Of a DNA stretch of 64,000 nt, positions 19,770-33,400 are shown one piece after another (the stretch's first letter is position 1; each line of letters opens with the position of its first letter). The notes beneath the pieces were generated by a model. The model had not been told where the DNA came from. It did no database searches and saw only the letters and a list, made by a program, of their open reading frames with translations. This stretch comes from Polytrichum commune (taxonomy: Eukaryota > Streptophyta > Polytrichopsida > Polytrichales > Polytrichaceae), in NCBI GenBank assembly GCA_950295325.1, contig OX485808.1, positions 8,496,501-8,560,500 on the forward strand. The letters are read 5' to 3'. The position numbers and the translations under genes were made by a program.

Positions 19770-22700
19770 TTCCGTTGTCATTAAGGACACATTCTGTTAG
19801 ATTGACTTGTCATTTAACCACACCGGTTAGGGTATTTAACGTCACTAACTATTCAGAGTGACATTGTGCTATAACTTTCTACTGTAGATCTCATTTTTTG
19901 GCCCAAAAAAAAATTACAAAAAAAGGTCAAATTGGTTGTTTGAACTCTATAGAACATTAACATCTTCACTTGGTAAAAAATGAAGTTCCATTAAAATGCC
20001 ATAGCAATGTGTAACTCCGACTAATAAGTGACTAAATATCATACATGGTGTACCACATTCCTACTACACTAAACATTGTATATAGTGCTACCAACTCTAT
20101 TTGTCTTGCTCAATGCTAATTATAAACCGTCCACACAGTGCCACTAACACTAAACTTACACGTAATATAATCTGTCATTCCTTGTAAAAAAAAAAAGTAG
20201 GGCTTTACGGATTTACAATGTTGCAATATTGTCAAGTTTACTGAGTGACTTTTCATATATTAGATCTCAATCATTCATGTCAATGTCCATTACAAAAAAA
20301 TTAGGATGCAGAATGCACCAATTTCTTTTCTTCAATAGTTGGCATTTAGGTTACCTGAAAATAAGTTGGGTCGATAATGCATACTATAAACTTATCCGTA
20401 AGCCTAGGAGGGTCAGTAGGAAAGTTACCACAGTGACATATTAAAAATACCATATGACACTACATATAATATCTAGTGTAGTGTCATGCGTTCGTGGCGG
20501 TCACAATGGTTTCTCATAAGTCAATTTGCACGACTCTTTTCGCGACTTCCCAAGTTCCGATGCAGTGACATGTAAAGTTCCTTAATCCAAGGCCCATTTT
20601 TGACAAATTATTTTGATTTTAAAAACATTTTTTTTTTGTAGTTGGCACATTCCTGGCCCTACCACGTGGGAATGAGCATCATGATATCCTCCCGAGTGTT
20701 GGTTAATCCTTAAAGCTAGGAGTTCTTCTGAATTGAGCACCTTCAGTTCCGCTCTCGTGACCATTATTTAGCTACCATAAACTATTCCATTCTAATAATA
20801 TCAATGATACTGCTTCACTTGAGTTTATCAAGTTGAACATGCCAGTGTAATGTTATGCTGAGAGAATGAATAGAGAATAATTCCAAAGAGAACTTGGCTT
20901 ATTCCCGGCCTCGTCCATCGTGCAAATTCAGCTAGATTATGTAATGTTCATGAGATTAAAATGCTTGAGATTTGGATAATGAAGGTTTATGCTTCGTTGG
21001 TGCACTTTGAATAGTTTTGAATTTACAAGTTGAGAAAGTGGAGCTTCTAAAGTACTGTGAGGTAAAAGTTACATCAGACAACATCAAGGTATGTGGGCCT
21101 TGTGTGGCCATGACTTTTCTTAATTGGACATCTATACCTTAGTAGTATGTGGCAAGGACCTAAATTTAGAATGGAGACAATAGTGACATGTGGTATGATG
21201 AGATTGGAATATGTGCTCAACATATATATTATACACCATTCTAGATAATACAATGGGGAACGTTTATATGATCACTACAAAAGGGGGAAGGGTGGGGGGG
21301 TGGGGGGTAAGGGAATCTTCACTTTAACCTCCCCTAACTTTTGTTGCCCCAATTTTGAAACTTAACAATCACCATGATTTGTGATTGCTAAATACATGAA
21401 ATAAATTTTTATCTAATCAATTAGGGAAAAATCGTATGTGAAGTTGGAAGTGCTCACAACATGGCCCACATACCTTAGAGTTCAATGTGTGTACTAGTGA
21501 GCTAATGCATTTCTTCAAATCTTCCGGAACCCGCATAAATAAATACGTCATTTATGGTATTTAGTATCACATGGGAAATAAACACGCCATTTATGGTATT
21601 CACCTAGGAAATGCCAAGCGGAATACTTCAGTGATCCACTAGATGGGGACAGCTCAATAGTTGAACACCTCCACAAATTCTCATGGGAAAATTTGCAAAC
21701 CATAATATGCCAGCCACCTTGCGTTTGGATATGTAAACTATCCCACATTTTCAACCACGTATATTTTGATTGGGGATGATGAGCCATATGGCTTAATGTA
21801 AGGAAGAAAGCATCCATCATTTGAAAATGGGGTGCTTGGGAAGTTAGGGATTAGGACCCAATGCTAGGTTACACGAGTGGCCAACATCTTGACCAATAGT
21901 GTAGCCTCATGTCACTTGGCATTAGTGTCCTTACTAATATCTTTGGCATGAGTATGCTCAATAGTATCTTTCTCTTTCATACTAAAACGTGACACATGAT
22001 AATTGCCATGAGTATGTTCAACAATATCTTGCTCTTGCTTGTCAAAGTTTTAATTTATCATCTCATAACTCCAATGTGCTACACTAAATAAGGTTTCAAC
22101 AAACTGAAAATAGTTACGCACTTCAAAAACTATTGTATCACCCATATTCTTACATGTTACTTATATTAATTTCTATTATTTAATACTTAAACTAGTTTTG
22201 AGGTAATTTAATTATTTAAGTTACTTATGTTGACAAATAGTGCCATCATGTCGATTATTAATGGACATGACATTAGTAGACACTTAGACATCTACATTAA
22301 ATACTCGTATTACTACGAGGCATAATAATTCTCTAGAGCCCAGGCTCATTCTCATATCGAGAAATAATGTGGGCCACATTACTTTTCAACCCACGCTAAA
22401 TTTTTGGTAGAAAGTTCGTATAGGCCACATCAATCGTTCTTCTAGAATATTAACGTTGGGCAATTCTTTCTTTCTTTTTGCTACGATTGTCCTTGACCTA
22501 ATAATCAATGTGTTGATCGGAGGTCTCCATGTAGACTTTGAGGGGAAGACCTGGGGCCTTGGAAGGTGGAGTCGACACACAATAATTCCACGTTGATTAG
22601 AAAATTAGTGTGTCCACGGCCCACACTAATTATTTCCACACTAATTTTGCACTTACAGGAATATGATTATTTAATATAGTTGACATGGCTAATGCGACTT

Positions 22701-23110
22701 TTTTTCCCTTATGATAGCAGGCCACCAATAACATAGTGAAGTACCATTTTATGTCATAACATTAATCAACCATGGGGATTTGGGAAGGGTTCCATGACTA
22801 AAAATAGCTTGATGGAGTCTTACCACATCTTGCGGTCACTACCCTAAACCCTTTATGAGGGAAAGGGGAGTAATATTTATGACCGGGATGATGTTAATGT
22901 GCCAGGATGACACTATAGCATCTTCCAGTTTATACCCAAATCATTCAGCTGGCATTCCATGGCCCAATTGTATTTAAGTTATGGGTCTCAATTTTATCTC
23001 AACTTGCTTCAAAAAATCTGGAAAAGTTTAATATGTCGATGTTCAGGTCAAATGCTTGTGCCTAGTCTAGTTCTAGAATAGGTAGTTTCAAAAATGATTC
23101 TAATGGGAAT
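19770..23110. other. gene-free interval with decayed transposon ends
   Basis: No gene seen. Positions 20027-20054 and 21545-21571 resemble the two ends of the MITE E family (ATTTATGGTATTTAGT...CAC). Positions 20450-20485 hold a short palindrome, TGACACTAC ... GTAGTGTCA. A block at about 20085-20200 is repeated at 58890-59000, sharing the words TATTTGTCTTGCTCAAT and GTCATTCCTTGTA. Positions 21273-21313 start with CACTACAAAAGG followed by G runs. Confidence 0.45.
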
Positions 23111-23710
23111 TGAGGGCCGGTTTACTTCATGGACCATGAAGTTGGACCATGAAAGATGGCCTTTTCCCATATCCAACTTCATGGTCCAACTTTCATGGTC
23201 CAATTTCTTAAGAGATTAATTTACAAAGCCTTTGGGCCCCTCACTAGGTGTAAACCAAATGTGGACCAAGAGGAATTATGACCATGCACCAAAGAATGAC
23301 TGTGATGACTTTTTTTAACACATGTTCAAAAAGGGCAATTTTGAAAAAATAAAATATTCAAGTTTGACCATTCTCTTATCTTCTCTTGTCTTCTCTTGTC
23401 TTCATATTCTCTTCCCCACAAAAAAAATCATTCAAAATTTATTCTAACAACATTTTTCTCGCCATGGGCCCCTTGCCTTTTTCTACCAGAGCACCTCTTT
23501 TGCCTCTCCAGCCACAAGACCCGTTGCATCATGTCAGTGGATAATGTAGGCCTTTAAATATATGTTTTGGGGACCTCGAACTCCATGATCATTCTGACAT
23601 TTTTTTCCTCGGTGTAAACCGAAACCATCCCAAGACGATTTCAACGATCAATCATAGATTTTAAAGGGCCTTAGGACGACTTCATGGTCCATGGTGTAAA
23701 CGACCCCTCA
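23111..23710. mobile_element. MITE D, 600 bp with 32-bp terminal inverted repeats
   Basis: The ends TGAGGGCCGGTTTACTTCAT... and ...GTAAACGACCCCTCA are inverted repeats matching at about 27 of 32 positions and continuing into GGACCATGAAGT. Just inside the left end, TTGGACCATGAA words are repeated in both orientations and can form a secondary hairpin. No coding capacity. The GGG(C/G)...GTTTAC terminus recalls Harbinger-type MITEs, but no clear 3-bp target duplication was seen. Confidence 0.7.
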
Positions 23711-26700
23711 GTACCTCTCTTTTGTCCTTGTGATGAATCGAGTGATGTAAGAAGTGATTTCCAACACCCTCCTTCACTTTATACTCACCCATTTTCTTAT
23801 GTGTCATTTCGGTGTATCATGACAAAAAAATTTAGATCGTCTTCTTTTGGATGGGATGACTTCAATTTTTTCAGCGACCGTAATGAAGAATCACAAGCCT
23901 ATATATGATAGGAACTATGTAAATAAATTCCTAATGAACAATGGTTCATTATATAGAAGTGAGATCAACTTTGAGCTTGACTAACTAACGTAGAAGACTA
24001 GTATTCCTAATTAAATTCCCACTTAGTGGGTCACTAATGCTAATGATCCTAACAAATTCTCCAATGTGACTATTGACTCTCAACAACAATGAAGATTGTG
24101 CCGTGTATATCGAGCATTGAAATACAAACATTCAAAGTTGTAGTTGTTGTGTTGTTGTTTTTGTTGTTCTCATTTTATGCTTTTGTCCTCACAAGTGCAC
24201 ATGCCTTGTTATTTTGAACAAGTGCTTTGTCCAAATATACTTAAATGTCATTTCAAGAATGTTTAATGTGTATGTTACATTCAATATTTTCCATGAAAAC
24301 ATTCTCTTATGAAGTTAAATGCCTTTTAAATGTTGTAACCATATCTTAAGAAATATAATGGGTTTTTCTTATGACACCAACATAATATTATGTAAACATG
24401 TTATGTGTGTATTAAAACAATTTGTATTTGAATTTGCTATTCACCTGCAATTACCCTTTGGATGCCCCGAGGATAAATTAAGAGTAACCTTAATTACCCT
24501 ACCCCTGGTAAAGTAATATGGCCCAATTTAGGAGTAGATACAGGGTTTGAGGTAGGTATATTTAGGCTTCGACAAGAGTGCAATGGAAAACACCCACCCA
24601 ACACTGGTTAATACCTTTGAGTTTTTCTAGAACTAGCAATTGCTACACACATTCGGTTGCCATAGAATGGCATCATGTGTGGTGTGCACTCCAAAGGTGA
24701 CATTAGAAAAAGCCTATCATCTCGATTCCTTACAACAAATCCAACTCGGGGAATATCCTACAAAGGTTCTTGTCTATTTACTTTATGTGCGCTTGAAGAC
24801 AAAAGTGCGCTTTTGTAGGCAAACCTTTTGGGCCAAAGGGGATTGTTTGTATTCAAAAGAATAAATGTCGTATCATTACAAGCATAAGACCTCGTGTCAA
24901 TGATTCCTCCAAATTAAAAGTCCACCCAAGCCATAAATTTGTAGTAGGGGGGCATTCACAGTTGGGGTACTACTTTTGGGTGTCTCATGGAAAAAGGACT
25001 TTTTTGGATAACTTCACATGCTTGGTATGCTTGGATTTGTATTGTGAAGCATATTTTGGATCATACCTACCATTCATACTCCATATTGAGTACACCGACA
25101 AAGTTAATTTAGAAGGAATAGGGTCATCTAAGATATCATTTTGATTCCTTAAAGGACATTTAGGAGTGTTGTCTTAATTGTTCACCTTAGGATCAAGGAA
25201 TGAAAAGGACAACAAGAATTAGTCGAAACGATCCCAAAATTTTTCCTCACAATCATCGTTCAAGTGTGTACCAATAGAACCAAAAATGTATTCAATACCA
25301 ATTGCCCAACTTTACATGTGGCACCAAACATGGCCAAAAATACATATGTACACGGCCACACGTAAAAGGAACGTCTAGTATAAGAATTGGACAAAAAAAA
25401 TTATATGAATGGACACATGACACTTATGCCAAGGTACCAAGATGCAAAACATTAAATAATTGACCACCAATGCACACCTAAATAACAAAAAATGCCATTG
25501 ATGTCGCCAAATTGTCAATTTTTATTTTGGATTCATGCTGCTCTAGAAATCCCGTCACCTTCCCGCTGACGCTTACCCGAGAAGATCCCGGCCGTTGGTT
25601 CTCCCCGATTTTTTGGTAATTAATAAAAATACCCTAAACGTACCCAAATATTGCGAAGTCCTTAAGTCCTTTGTCCCAAAAGTAGTACCTCAATCGTGAA
25701 TGGACCCATAGATTCACCCCAATTGGATCCCATTGGAGTGGATTTCATTGTCAAATACTCCCCCCCAAAGACTCTAGTCTAAACCTCGCTCCCAACTTTT
25801 TCATTCATTATCTGATGACCTTTATTAACTATTCCAAAAATGAATAGTCAAGACATTTAGGCTTAAGAAGAAAGAGAATCTTCACTTGATGATAAATATT
25901 CATAGGAGCTCCAGTAATGAAAAAAATGCATACGACCTGTGGGCATGTACAATCTTGTACTAATTGTGTGTTTAGTATCCTAGGAGAAGTAGGCTAGTAA
26001 GTGGAAAAAAAAATTGTGCTCACTTGTCTTATAGAATAATTCCACTTGACTTAAACTTTGTTACCAATATTGTAGAACATGCAGTAACTTAAGCACATGG
26101 CAAACTTAGGTGTTCTCGAATCTATAAGAGTCACTAGGCCACATGCCCTATAATAGATATCTATATGCTCAAAGCATTGATTGGAAATCCGTGTACCGTG
26201 ACGTAACTCGATCCAACATGTGAGACAAAAGTATAAATATTATATGATGAGTTTGGAATCTATAGTAACATAACGGCCTTGAACAATATATAGGTAATAG
26301 CTATATTAGTATGTAAGATTATGCTATGTGCTCAATTGAATAAATATATGTGTACTTATTTGCCCAACTTCTTAGAAATGTTTTTACAAATCGCCTAAAC
26401 CCTTTTCAAAAAAGATAATTAATTATTAGACAAAATATGCCCAACATGCTATCAACCTACAGTATTCTTCAAACTTCAAAGTCATTGATTCAATTTGAAG
26501 TTTCAACTGGCAAGATTGACGTGACACCATTGTTTGGCAACACTTGATTGACTTTCAGTTAGACTCTACTCCTTGGCAGAGTAGTATGTTGTTTCATGTC
26601 AAGAAAACCTTTCTTAAAAAACTGATGGTTGACTTCTAGACCAGTTTGGCAAAAATTAAAAGGGAGGCAATAAAATGCATTGCATATAGAACGTTTTACA

Positions 26701-26987
26701 AAGAGAAAGAGCCCGAGTCGGCCATGGGCCTGTACGGATCAACCAACAATAAAACTAGTCAATATCGTTCCAAGCTACTGTGACGCGAGATGCGTCCTTA
26801 CATAAATGATGTAAACTTCGTACCCCAAGTACAATCAAATATATTGAAAGAAACATGCATGATATCGGATCACATCCGAAGCTTTCTTAGAAACTTTCAA
26901 GGGGCCCATTCTCTTGAATCACACCAAAGTCAACAAGTCGATTCCAAAGAGTCCTCGGAACCTTGGTCTCCGCCCAACGCTCATTAA
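23711..26987. other. gene-free AT-rich interval
   Basis: No exon or transposon protein recognised. Short open frames at 24640-24864 and 24962-25144 lack motifs and splice support. Confidence 0.4.
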
Positions 26988-27003
26988 TTCCCAAAGACCA
27001 TTT

Positions 27004-27196
27004 TTTTTATTTTTTTATTTTTGAGACAGAAGGTTGATAGGCCAACGTCAAAGCACAGGAGGCAGTTGACCACCTGGCAAGTTTTTCGTCATGTGGAGAG
27101 GAGATTTCACAGCCGGGATTCGAACCGCCAACCTCTTCCTTGAGATTTGAGTATCTCTCCACCATCATCCGGTAGTTTAAGGTCATCTCGGACCAG
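27004..27196 (-). mobile_element. tRNA-derived SINE, copy 1
   Basis: Read on minus, it starts GGTCCGAGATGACC, carries a perfect RNA polymerase III B box (GGTTCGAATCC, + strand about 27117-27127 inverted) and ends in an A-rich tail (AAAAATAAAAAAATAAAA). It is bounded by the perfect 16-bp direct repeat TTCCCAAAGACCATTT at 26988-27003 and 27197-27212, the target-site duplication of L1-type retrotransposition. The internal A box is less certain (TGGTGGAGAG region). About 190 bp, non-coding; a second copy is at 50579-50774. Confidence 0.88.
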
Positions 27197-27212
27197 TTCC
27201 CAAAGACCATTT

Positions 27213-28318
27213 GATCGCATTCCTTCCACCCAGTCCAAGGTTAACTTGGGTTTCGTGAGGTCTTATATATGGACACACAATGGTGGTAAGGTTATTTGAT
27301 AGGATTCTCGGCTCGCCTTTGAAGGCGTTAAGCTAGAGAGGCTTTGCCTTTCACAGCTTTACATTTGTTTGTCTTGGCTTCGTAGCCAATTGCCAAATAA
27401 GGTTAACCCTTGATTGTCTAGACAAGCAAGAAGCTTGACTACTTGGTTTCTTGGATGTGTTGAGTTCTTTTTCGTGGTTTGTAGCATGACATCCCCCTTG
27501 AACACGAATCTTTCATGGGGTTCAATGTCTTGTTGTTAAATCAAATTTGTGTTTATGATTCAATGACATAAAAAACCTTTGCTTATATGTAAAATACACA
27601 ACCTTTGACTTCTTGGTTAAGGGTGTTATAGTGGACACAAAGCATGTATTAAGTGTGATAAACTTGGAGTGCAGATGATGACATTGATCTTTGGGATGTT
27701 TAGAATGAGTAGAGAAGATGAGTTGAGTTCAACTTTGATATGTGCATGTAACCATGATTTATGTCCATAATAATCTCATTAACATCGATTCCATTTTAAA
27801 ATAAATTCAATTTGGAACTTGTACTTATATCAAAATAAATAAGTTGACCTTGGTTCAAAACCGTTGGAATTCGCAAGCTTCATCTCCAACCATCAACACA
27901 ATACATCACTAACTTAGCGTGAAAAATCCTCATAACCCTGACTTTTGAAATCCACCCAATGAGCTTTTGGACTCAATGTTTGAGTGGAGCCTCATAGGTT
28001 GGGCACATGGCCTAAGCTTCCACATCCCAAGTGGCCCTTGGAGGACGTGGGCCACAACTATGAAAAGTAAAAATATGAACGCAACAATAAAAATTACAAC
28101 AAAATGTTTAGTTTTATCTTTTACATTTGGGTAAAACACATGTAATACATTTGAAGTAAAATGCATGCTGCATTTTATTGCAATTTGCAACACGTGTGGT
28201 GCTTACCTTTTGGCTGCAACATGGATTTAGTTGCACAGTACCGCAACCTAGCTAGCTACGTGACCTCGCAAGTGACTGCATAAAGCTAAAGTGACTCCTT
28301 TTTGAGCCAAGTGCCTAG
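27213..28318. other. gene-free interval
   Basis: No supported feature on either strand. Confidence 0.35.
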
Positions 28319-28833
28319 TGCCCCCTTCCCACCTGACTTTAGCTAATAACCAAAGTATCTCCTAAAAACCGGGTAAAGCTCCCTCGGTTATAGCGGAGGC
28401 ATCCGGCTATCCCAATGCACTTACAAGAACTTGCACTAGAGATTTTCAAGTAGGTTTTAGTTAAGTAGCTTTCACACATGGTCAGTGTTTTATCTACCAA
28501 GCAATGAATGTTGGGTAGTTTTTGTCCCATCCCCAAATGCCTTACTACTCATCTATCTTACCGTTGGTTTTTGTTGATGAAGTTCCTCATGCCCTCATAG
28601 CTAAGACTAAAAAACAACCAATCATAAAGGAGACACTTTTAAAGGTCCTATATTCTTGCCTAATGTGTTAGGTACCGATGGCAGGGTCGGTGCTTGAGGC
28701 TTAAATCCTCCACTCTTAAACCATGCCACATCATTTGCCAACTAGGCTCGGCACTAGATAATGTCGATGGTGTGAAGGTCGGGTTGTTAGAACCAACTTT
28801 TAGTCTTAGCTAAAGTCAGGTGGGAAGGGGGCA
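28319..28833. mobile_element. MITE C, 515 bp with 28-bp perfect terminal inverted repeats
   Basis: The left end TGCCCCCTTCCCACCTGACT... (28319-28346) is the exact reverse complement of 28806-28833 over 28 bases. The interior has no coding capacity. No unambiguous target duplication is visible (left flank gcctag, right flank tattaa), so the superfamily is not assigned. Identical arms suggest comparatively recent activity. Confidence 0.8.
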
Positions 28834-29381
28834 TATTAAGCCTTCTCTCTCCCGGCCTCCCCATGCTTCAAGCCCTGCCAAACCCCACACCTCATGCTGC
28901 AACCCCTGCCCCATGGCTGCCCGACTATAAAAAGCCCAAAAAGTGCCCGTAAATCCACACCATCCACGATGATGGACGGCCAAGATCCCAAGCGCATCCC
29001 TGCATTGCCTTGGCTTGGGTAGGAGCCCCAGGAACTTGGGTGGGTATGCTACCTTATCTTCTGGCCATTACCTTCAACAATTTTCCTGGATGCTGTGAAT
29101 CCTGGGTTAAATAATATCCTTGTGTTATACTATGGCACGCCCCCTCTTGCCGGGAATCGGTAGCCCAACTCGTGCCCCTATCAAACGAAACTTTCCATCC
29201 GGCTCCGCCCATAAAATTGCTGGGGAATATGTTGACAAATACATGTCGGTCCACCGCTTTTCGCATTATTATAGTCGGAGATGCTGGCACATGGTGCTAG
29301 AAGTGGTTGGTGTGATTAGCCCCTCACCCGTGCCTGATCCACTTCCAGGATTCCACCCTCTGGGTCGAAGCACTCGCTCAC

Positions 29382-29986
29382 TACACCATTTATGGTATTT
29401 AGTGTCACGTACACTAGTTGCGAAGGGCATAAACTAGATGCCTAGTGGTCTCGAAGTGTCACGCCTGCTAATTGCCGATATGAATACATTCATCAACACA
29501 AGTACTAACTGCTTCAAGTGAAAAAAATATCTTCATTATGACATTTAGAGTTGCCCATTGGGAAACGTTAGACAATAGTGTTATGTTTTAGTATCCAAGG
29601 GGAAGACATTTTTATGCTTACTAATGCCAAGTGTCATGCATTTACATTTTAGTATCCAAGGGGAGGATATTTAAACTTCCTAATGACAAGTGTCATGCGT
29701 TTACATTTTTAGTATGCAAGAGGTAGATATTCTTGAGCATATTAATGGCAAGTGTCATTTGTGTACACTTTAGTCAATTTGTAGACTACTGTGGAACATA
29801 GACATCCACCTCATAACACTATTGAACATCCTCATCGCAAGATAGCAGTTTACGCACTCAAACGCCAAGTGTCATGAGACGACACTAATGGTGAAGTTGC
29901 AAATCATCAATTTAACCTAGCATACGCCTAAAAATAGGGCAAGACACACTATTTCCTATGTGACACTAAATACCATAAACGGTGTA
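29382..29986. mobile_element. MITE E, 605 bp with 27-bp terminal inverted repeats and internal tandem repeats
   Basis: The ends TACACCATTTATGGTATTTA... (29382-29408) and its inverted partner (29960-29986) match at 26 of 27 bases. The centre (about 29578-29770) is a tandem array of three to four units of about 60 bp, each beginning AAGTGTCATG and containing TTTAGTATCCAAGGGG-like text. Decayed ends of the same family occur near 20027 and 21545. No transposase is encoded. Confidence 0.7.
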
Positions 29987-30405
29987 CTAGACTTCTATTG
30001 TGGTCCCCAGACTCGGAACGCAGCTCCCATGCATTACAACTTCATATAGAATGTGGTCCTCGTCGACCCAAGATTGGACACTATGATTCAGGGATCAAGT
30101 CGTTTACTTGCGAGTATGCATGTTCATCAGACACAGTGCAGGTTCTTGAGTCGATCGAGGCCTGGAAGTTGGACTCCTGAATCCAATTTTAGTGAAGCTG
30201 GGCCGGGATGAGGTTGGGAACTAGTTTCAGGTGCTTCGGAGGTGAAGGTTCGCAGAATGATGGGATTGCCGGGCCACTGAATGGAGCGTAGTGTGAGGCA
30301 ATGATGGTGGAGTGCCCATGGCGGTGTTATTATTTCATGAGTATGCCTGAGGTTTCGAGGTCACGCACATCATTGGACAATATGAGCGTGTTCGTTCTGA
30401 CGAGG

Positions 30406-33400
30406 ATGGCGCTCAGGGTGATGGGAGTGGGGGTTCTAAGTCTCATGTGGAGCGCGCTCACAGTTGTGGCACAATTCTCTCCGGCATCCGCCTGGGCCCA
30501 GGACAATTACGATTACGCTCCAGCCCCGGCTCCTACAAAAGACATCAACTACTCGTTCTATAATGCGCTATCAGATGGCGTGTGCTCTTTTCGATTATGT
30601 ATATTCGGTGGACAGCTGTCAATCCTTGAGTTACGTACCCATGATCAGTTTGATTGAAACACTCGTATATAATTAGTTGCTGGCAAGCAACCTTAGTACT
30701 ACCACCTCACAGGCGCAAGTAAACTATGCTGATATATCAAGATGTTTTAGAATTCTCTTCTGATCAAGCTGGGTTGCGATACCCAAAACATGAAAACTGA
30801 ACATCTGGCAAGAGCACTATTTTCCACAAAGGAAAAGGGCACTAGTTTTCTAAGGAGTTTGACAACTCATGGGATGCTAGGGGAAGTGTTTGAGAGGAGA
30901 TCGTTACTTGACTCTACTCTTGCCCTTCCTTCGACGGATTTTTTCATGAAGCAGTCTATTGAAGTAAATATAGTCGTTCGTCCAACTAATTAACCAGTGC
31001 TTCAATGTTCCACAATAAAAGCGATGAGCAGTATAATGGGAAGCTGGAACCAAACCAATCCCAACCTCGCAAGCCTGATGCCAGCCTGGTCGGTTAACGA
31101 CGTACAGCCCTGCGTTAGTGGTGTTTGGATGGGAATTTTCTGCTTATTTGACTGTTCAAGTGGTCGCACCAACATCGTCGACGGAAATAACGTCACCGAG
31201 GTCCCTGTATGGGTCACTGGCTTGTGAGTGCCCTTCACATTATTTATTCCTCTACTACTTGTCAAGATTGTTTATCGATGATGATAGATAGGAAGTACCA
31301 ACGTTGAGGTGGGTTTTTCTCTAATGGGGAACTAAAAGCAGATGGTTGGCGGTTCATGTAACCATGTGAAACTATGGGGAGGAAGCACCACTTGCAAATT
31401 AACTTGAACAGACATGTTAATAGCTGTCCAGTAATTCTATTGACTTTTGTCTTTAGCTTTTTGATTCTACAGCTGATAGGTAACATATGCCATCCTCCAG
31501 AGTAAACCTGATAAGCCCCTATCGTGATTCTTCTGTCTCCGGATTGATGTTTACCTCAATAATGTGCAGTTAATGAGGCTTAAATGGCGTAACGGGATAA
31601 ACTTGAAAAAACATTGGAAAAAATCTGATAGACTTCATGCTCTCCCAGTTGCCTCTATAACATACAACATGGTGAAAAATGTAGAAACATCACAATAAGG
31701 GATGTGTTAGGTAACCCAGCACTATATACAGCCAAATTTCGTGAGCACAAGTTTCTTCAGTGAGTGGCCAAATTTCCTAGAGAACAACGGATTAAATTGA
31801 AAGTTATTTACCTCGAGATATATCAGCGAATCATCACGCTTCACGATGGCCGATGGTGAGTCACATCGCCAGTGGCTTGACGCGCGACGCCGTTTGTGAC
31901 AAACATGAGAAAAGAGCATCGGACACACGATCTGTGATCCTACTGTTATTGTCTTGGAAGAAACCATGTTCCTGTGCATAAGCAAATGAAACCCGTTTTA
32001 ATTTTATGCAGGGGCCTAAGTAATAACCGTACTGATGCATCACCTATACCCTCCTAGCCTGGCTGAAGCAATTCAAAGGCTTGATTATTCTGTGAGCACG
32101 CACATCCATTTTAAGATTTTCTTTTGTACTCGATCACTTATTAAACCATTTAAATAAAGTACCTGCTAGTTAGATCTAGTTTCTTCTAGACTGGCAGTAC
32201 TCTGCATTCGAATACGTGATGCATGATTCTGCAAGGGAGATATTTTGTCCGGCGTTAATGAGGATGTCAGTATGTATTGGCTGGTGCAGACAGATGGAAA
32301 ATAGCTCCCTTACCGGTGCCGTAGACCCATATCTTATTGGCAATTCGACTCTTCCACGACTCCAATATCTGTAAGCATTTCAATCTTGTCACAATGCTCT
32401 TGATTGCGTTCTCCTTAGAGTCACTATGTAGCATCGCCACAGTGTGCCCTACTTTGGAACTTCATTTTCTTGATCGATAAGAATCAATTTGTATGAATAT
32501 TGGAATCCCTGAAACAAGAATAATCAATATTGCCCTCCACTTTTGCTGGAGGAAGAGGAGGGACAAAAAGAGATTGCGAATGCAGATTGAAAAAGGTAAA
32601 CTCTTATCTCAAATAAGCTACCAACATATGCATTAATTAATCTTGTTGTCATGACAACCAAGCTGATTGTTCCTGTTTCGGATGATTTGACTCCAGAATT
32701 TGAGAAATCAGATGTACAACCGACTCTTTATTCTTACAGAGAACTAAAGGCAGTAACCAGGGATTTCAATCCAAGAGATGAAGGTGGGAAAGGCAGAGTT
32801 ATTTACAAGGTACAAGTCAAGATGTATTCAGCTTGTAACGTCTCAGTGTTGCATCCAATGGACTATAGATTGATTGTCAGTAGAGTAGACAGATCCATTA
32901 CTGATAACCCCCAAATCTTAATACATAGAGTCTCCTAAAGTCGTAAAGTTCCACACATGTAGCCATCATTTTCTAATGTGATGGAAAAGACTGAAGTTTC
33001 GCCATCACGTTCAGAGTGATGGAAAAAGTAAGCACGGATTTGGGTTCCTTGGAAAGGGCACTAATTGTATTCAAGTCTTCATCTCCCAATTATCATAAAC
33101 TCATGATGTGAATATTGGTTGGGAGAGAATCATGCCTTTGAAAATTTATAGTGATTTTAAAACTTGGAAATAAATTGTGATTTTCTTTTCAACATTGTGA
33201 TATCGATTTCCAGACGTGTGAAAAATCACTCCAATATCACACTTGTACTACGCTGATGGGAAATTGCTTAAGCTATCGGAAATGGGTATTTTTACTGTAC
33301 ACCGTATTTCAACTTAAACAAATGTGGTCATCCCGATAGACTTGTAGCCATGGCTTTTCAACAAGGGGTGCACCCTGATGGCACTGAATTGGCTGTGAAA

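Noticed and set aside
29578..29770. CRISPR-like spaced repeats
   Set aside because: Units are contiguous, diverged and lie inside a MITE of a plant genome; there are no unique spacers and no cas genes.
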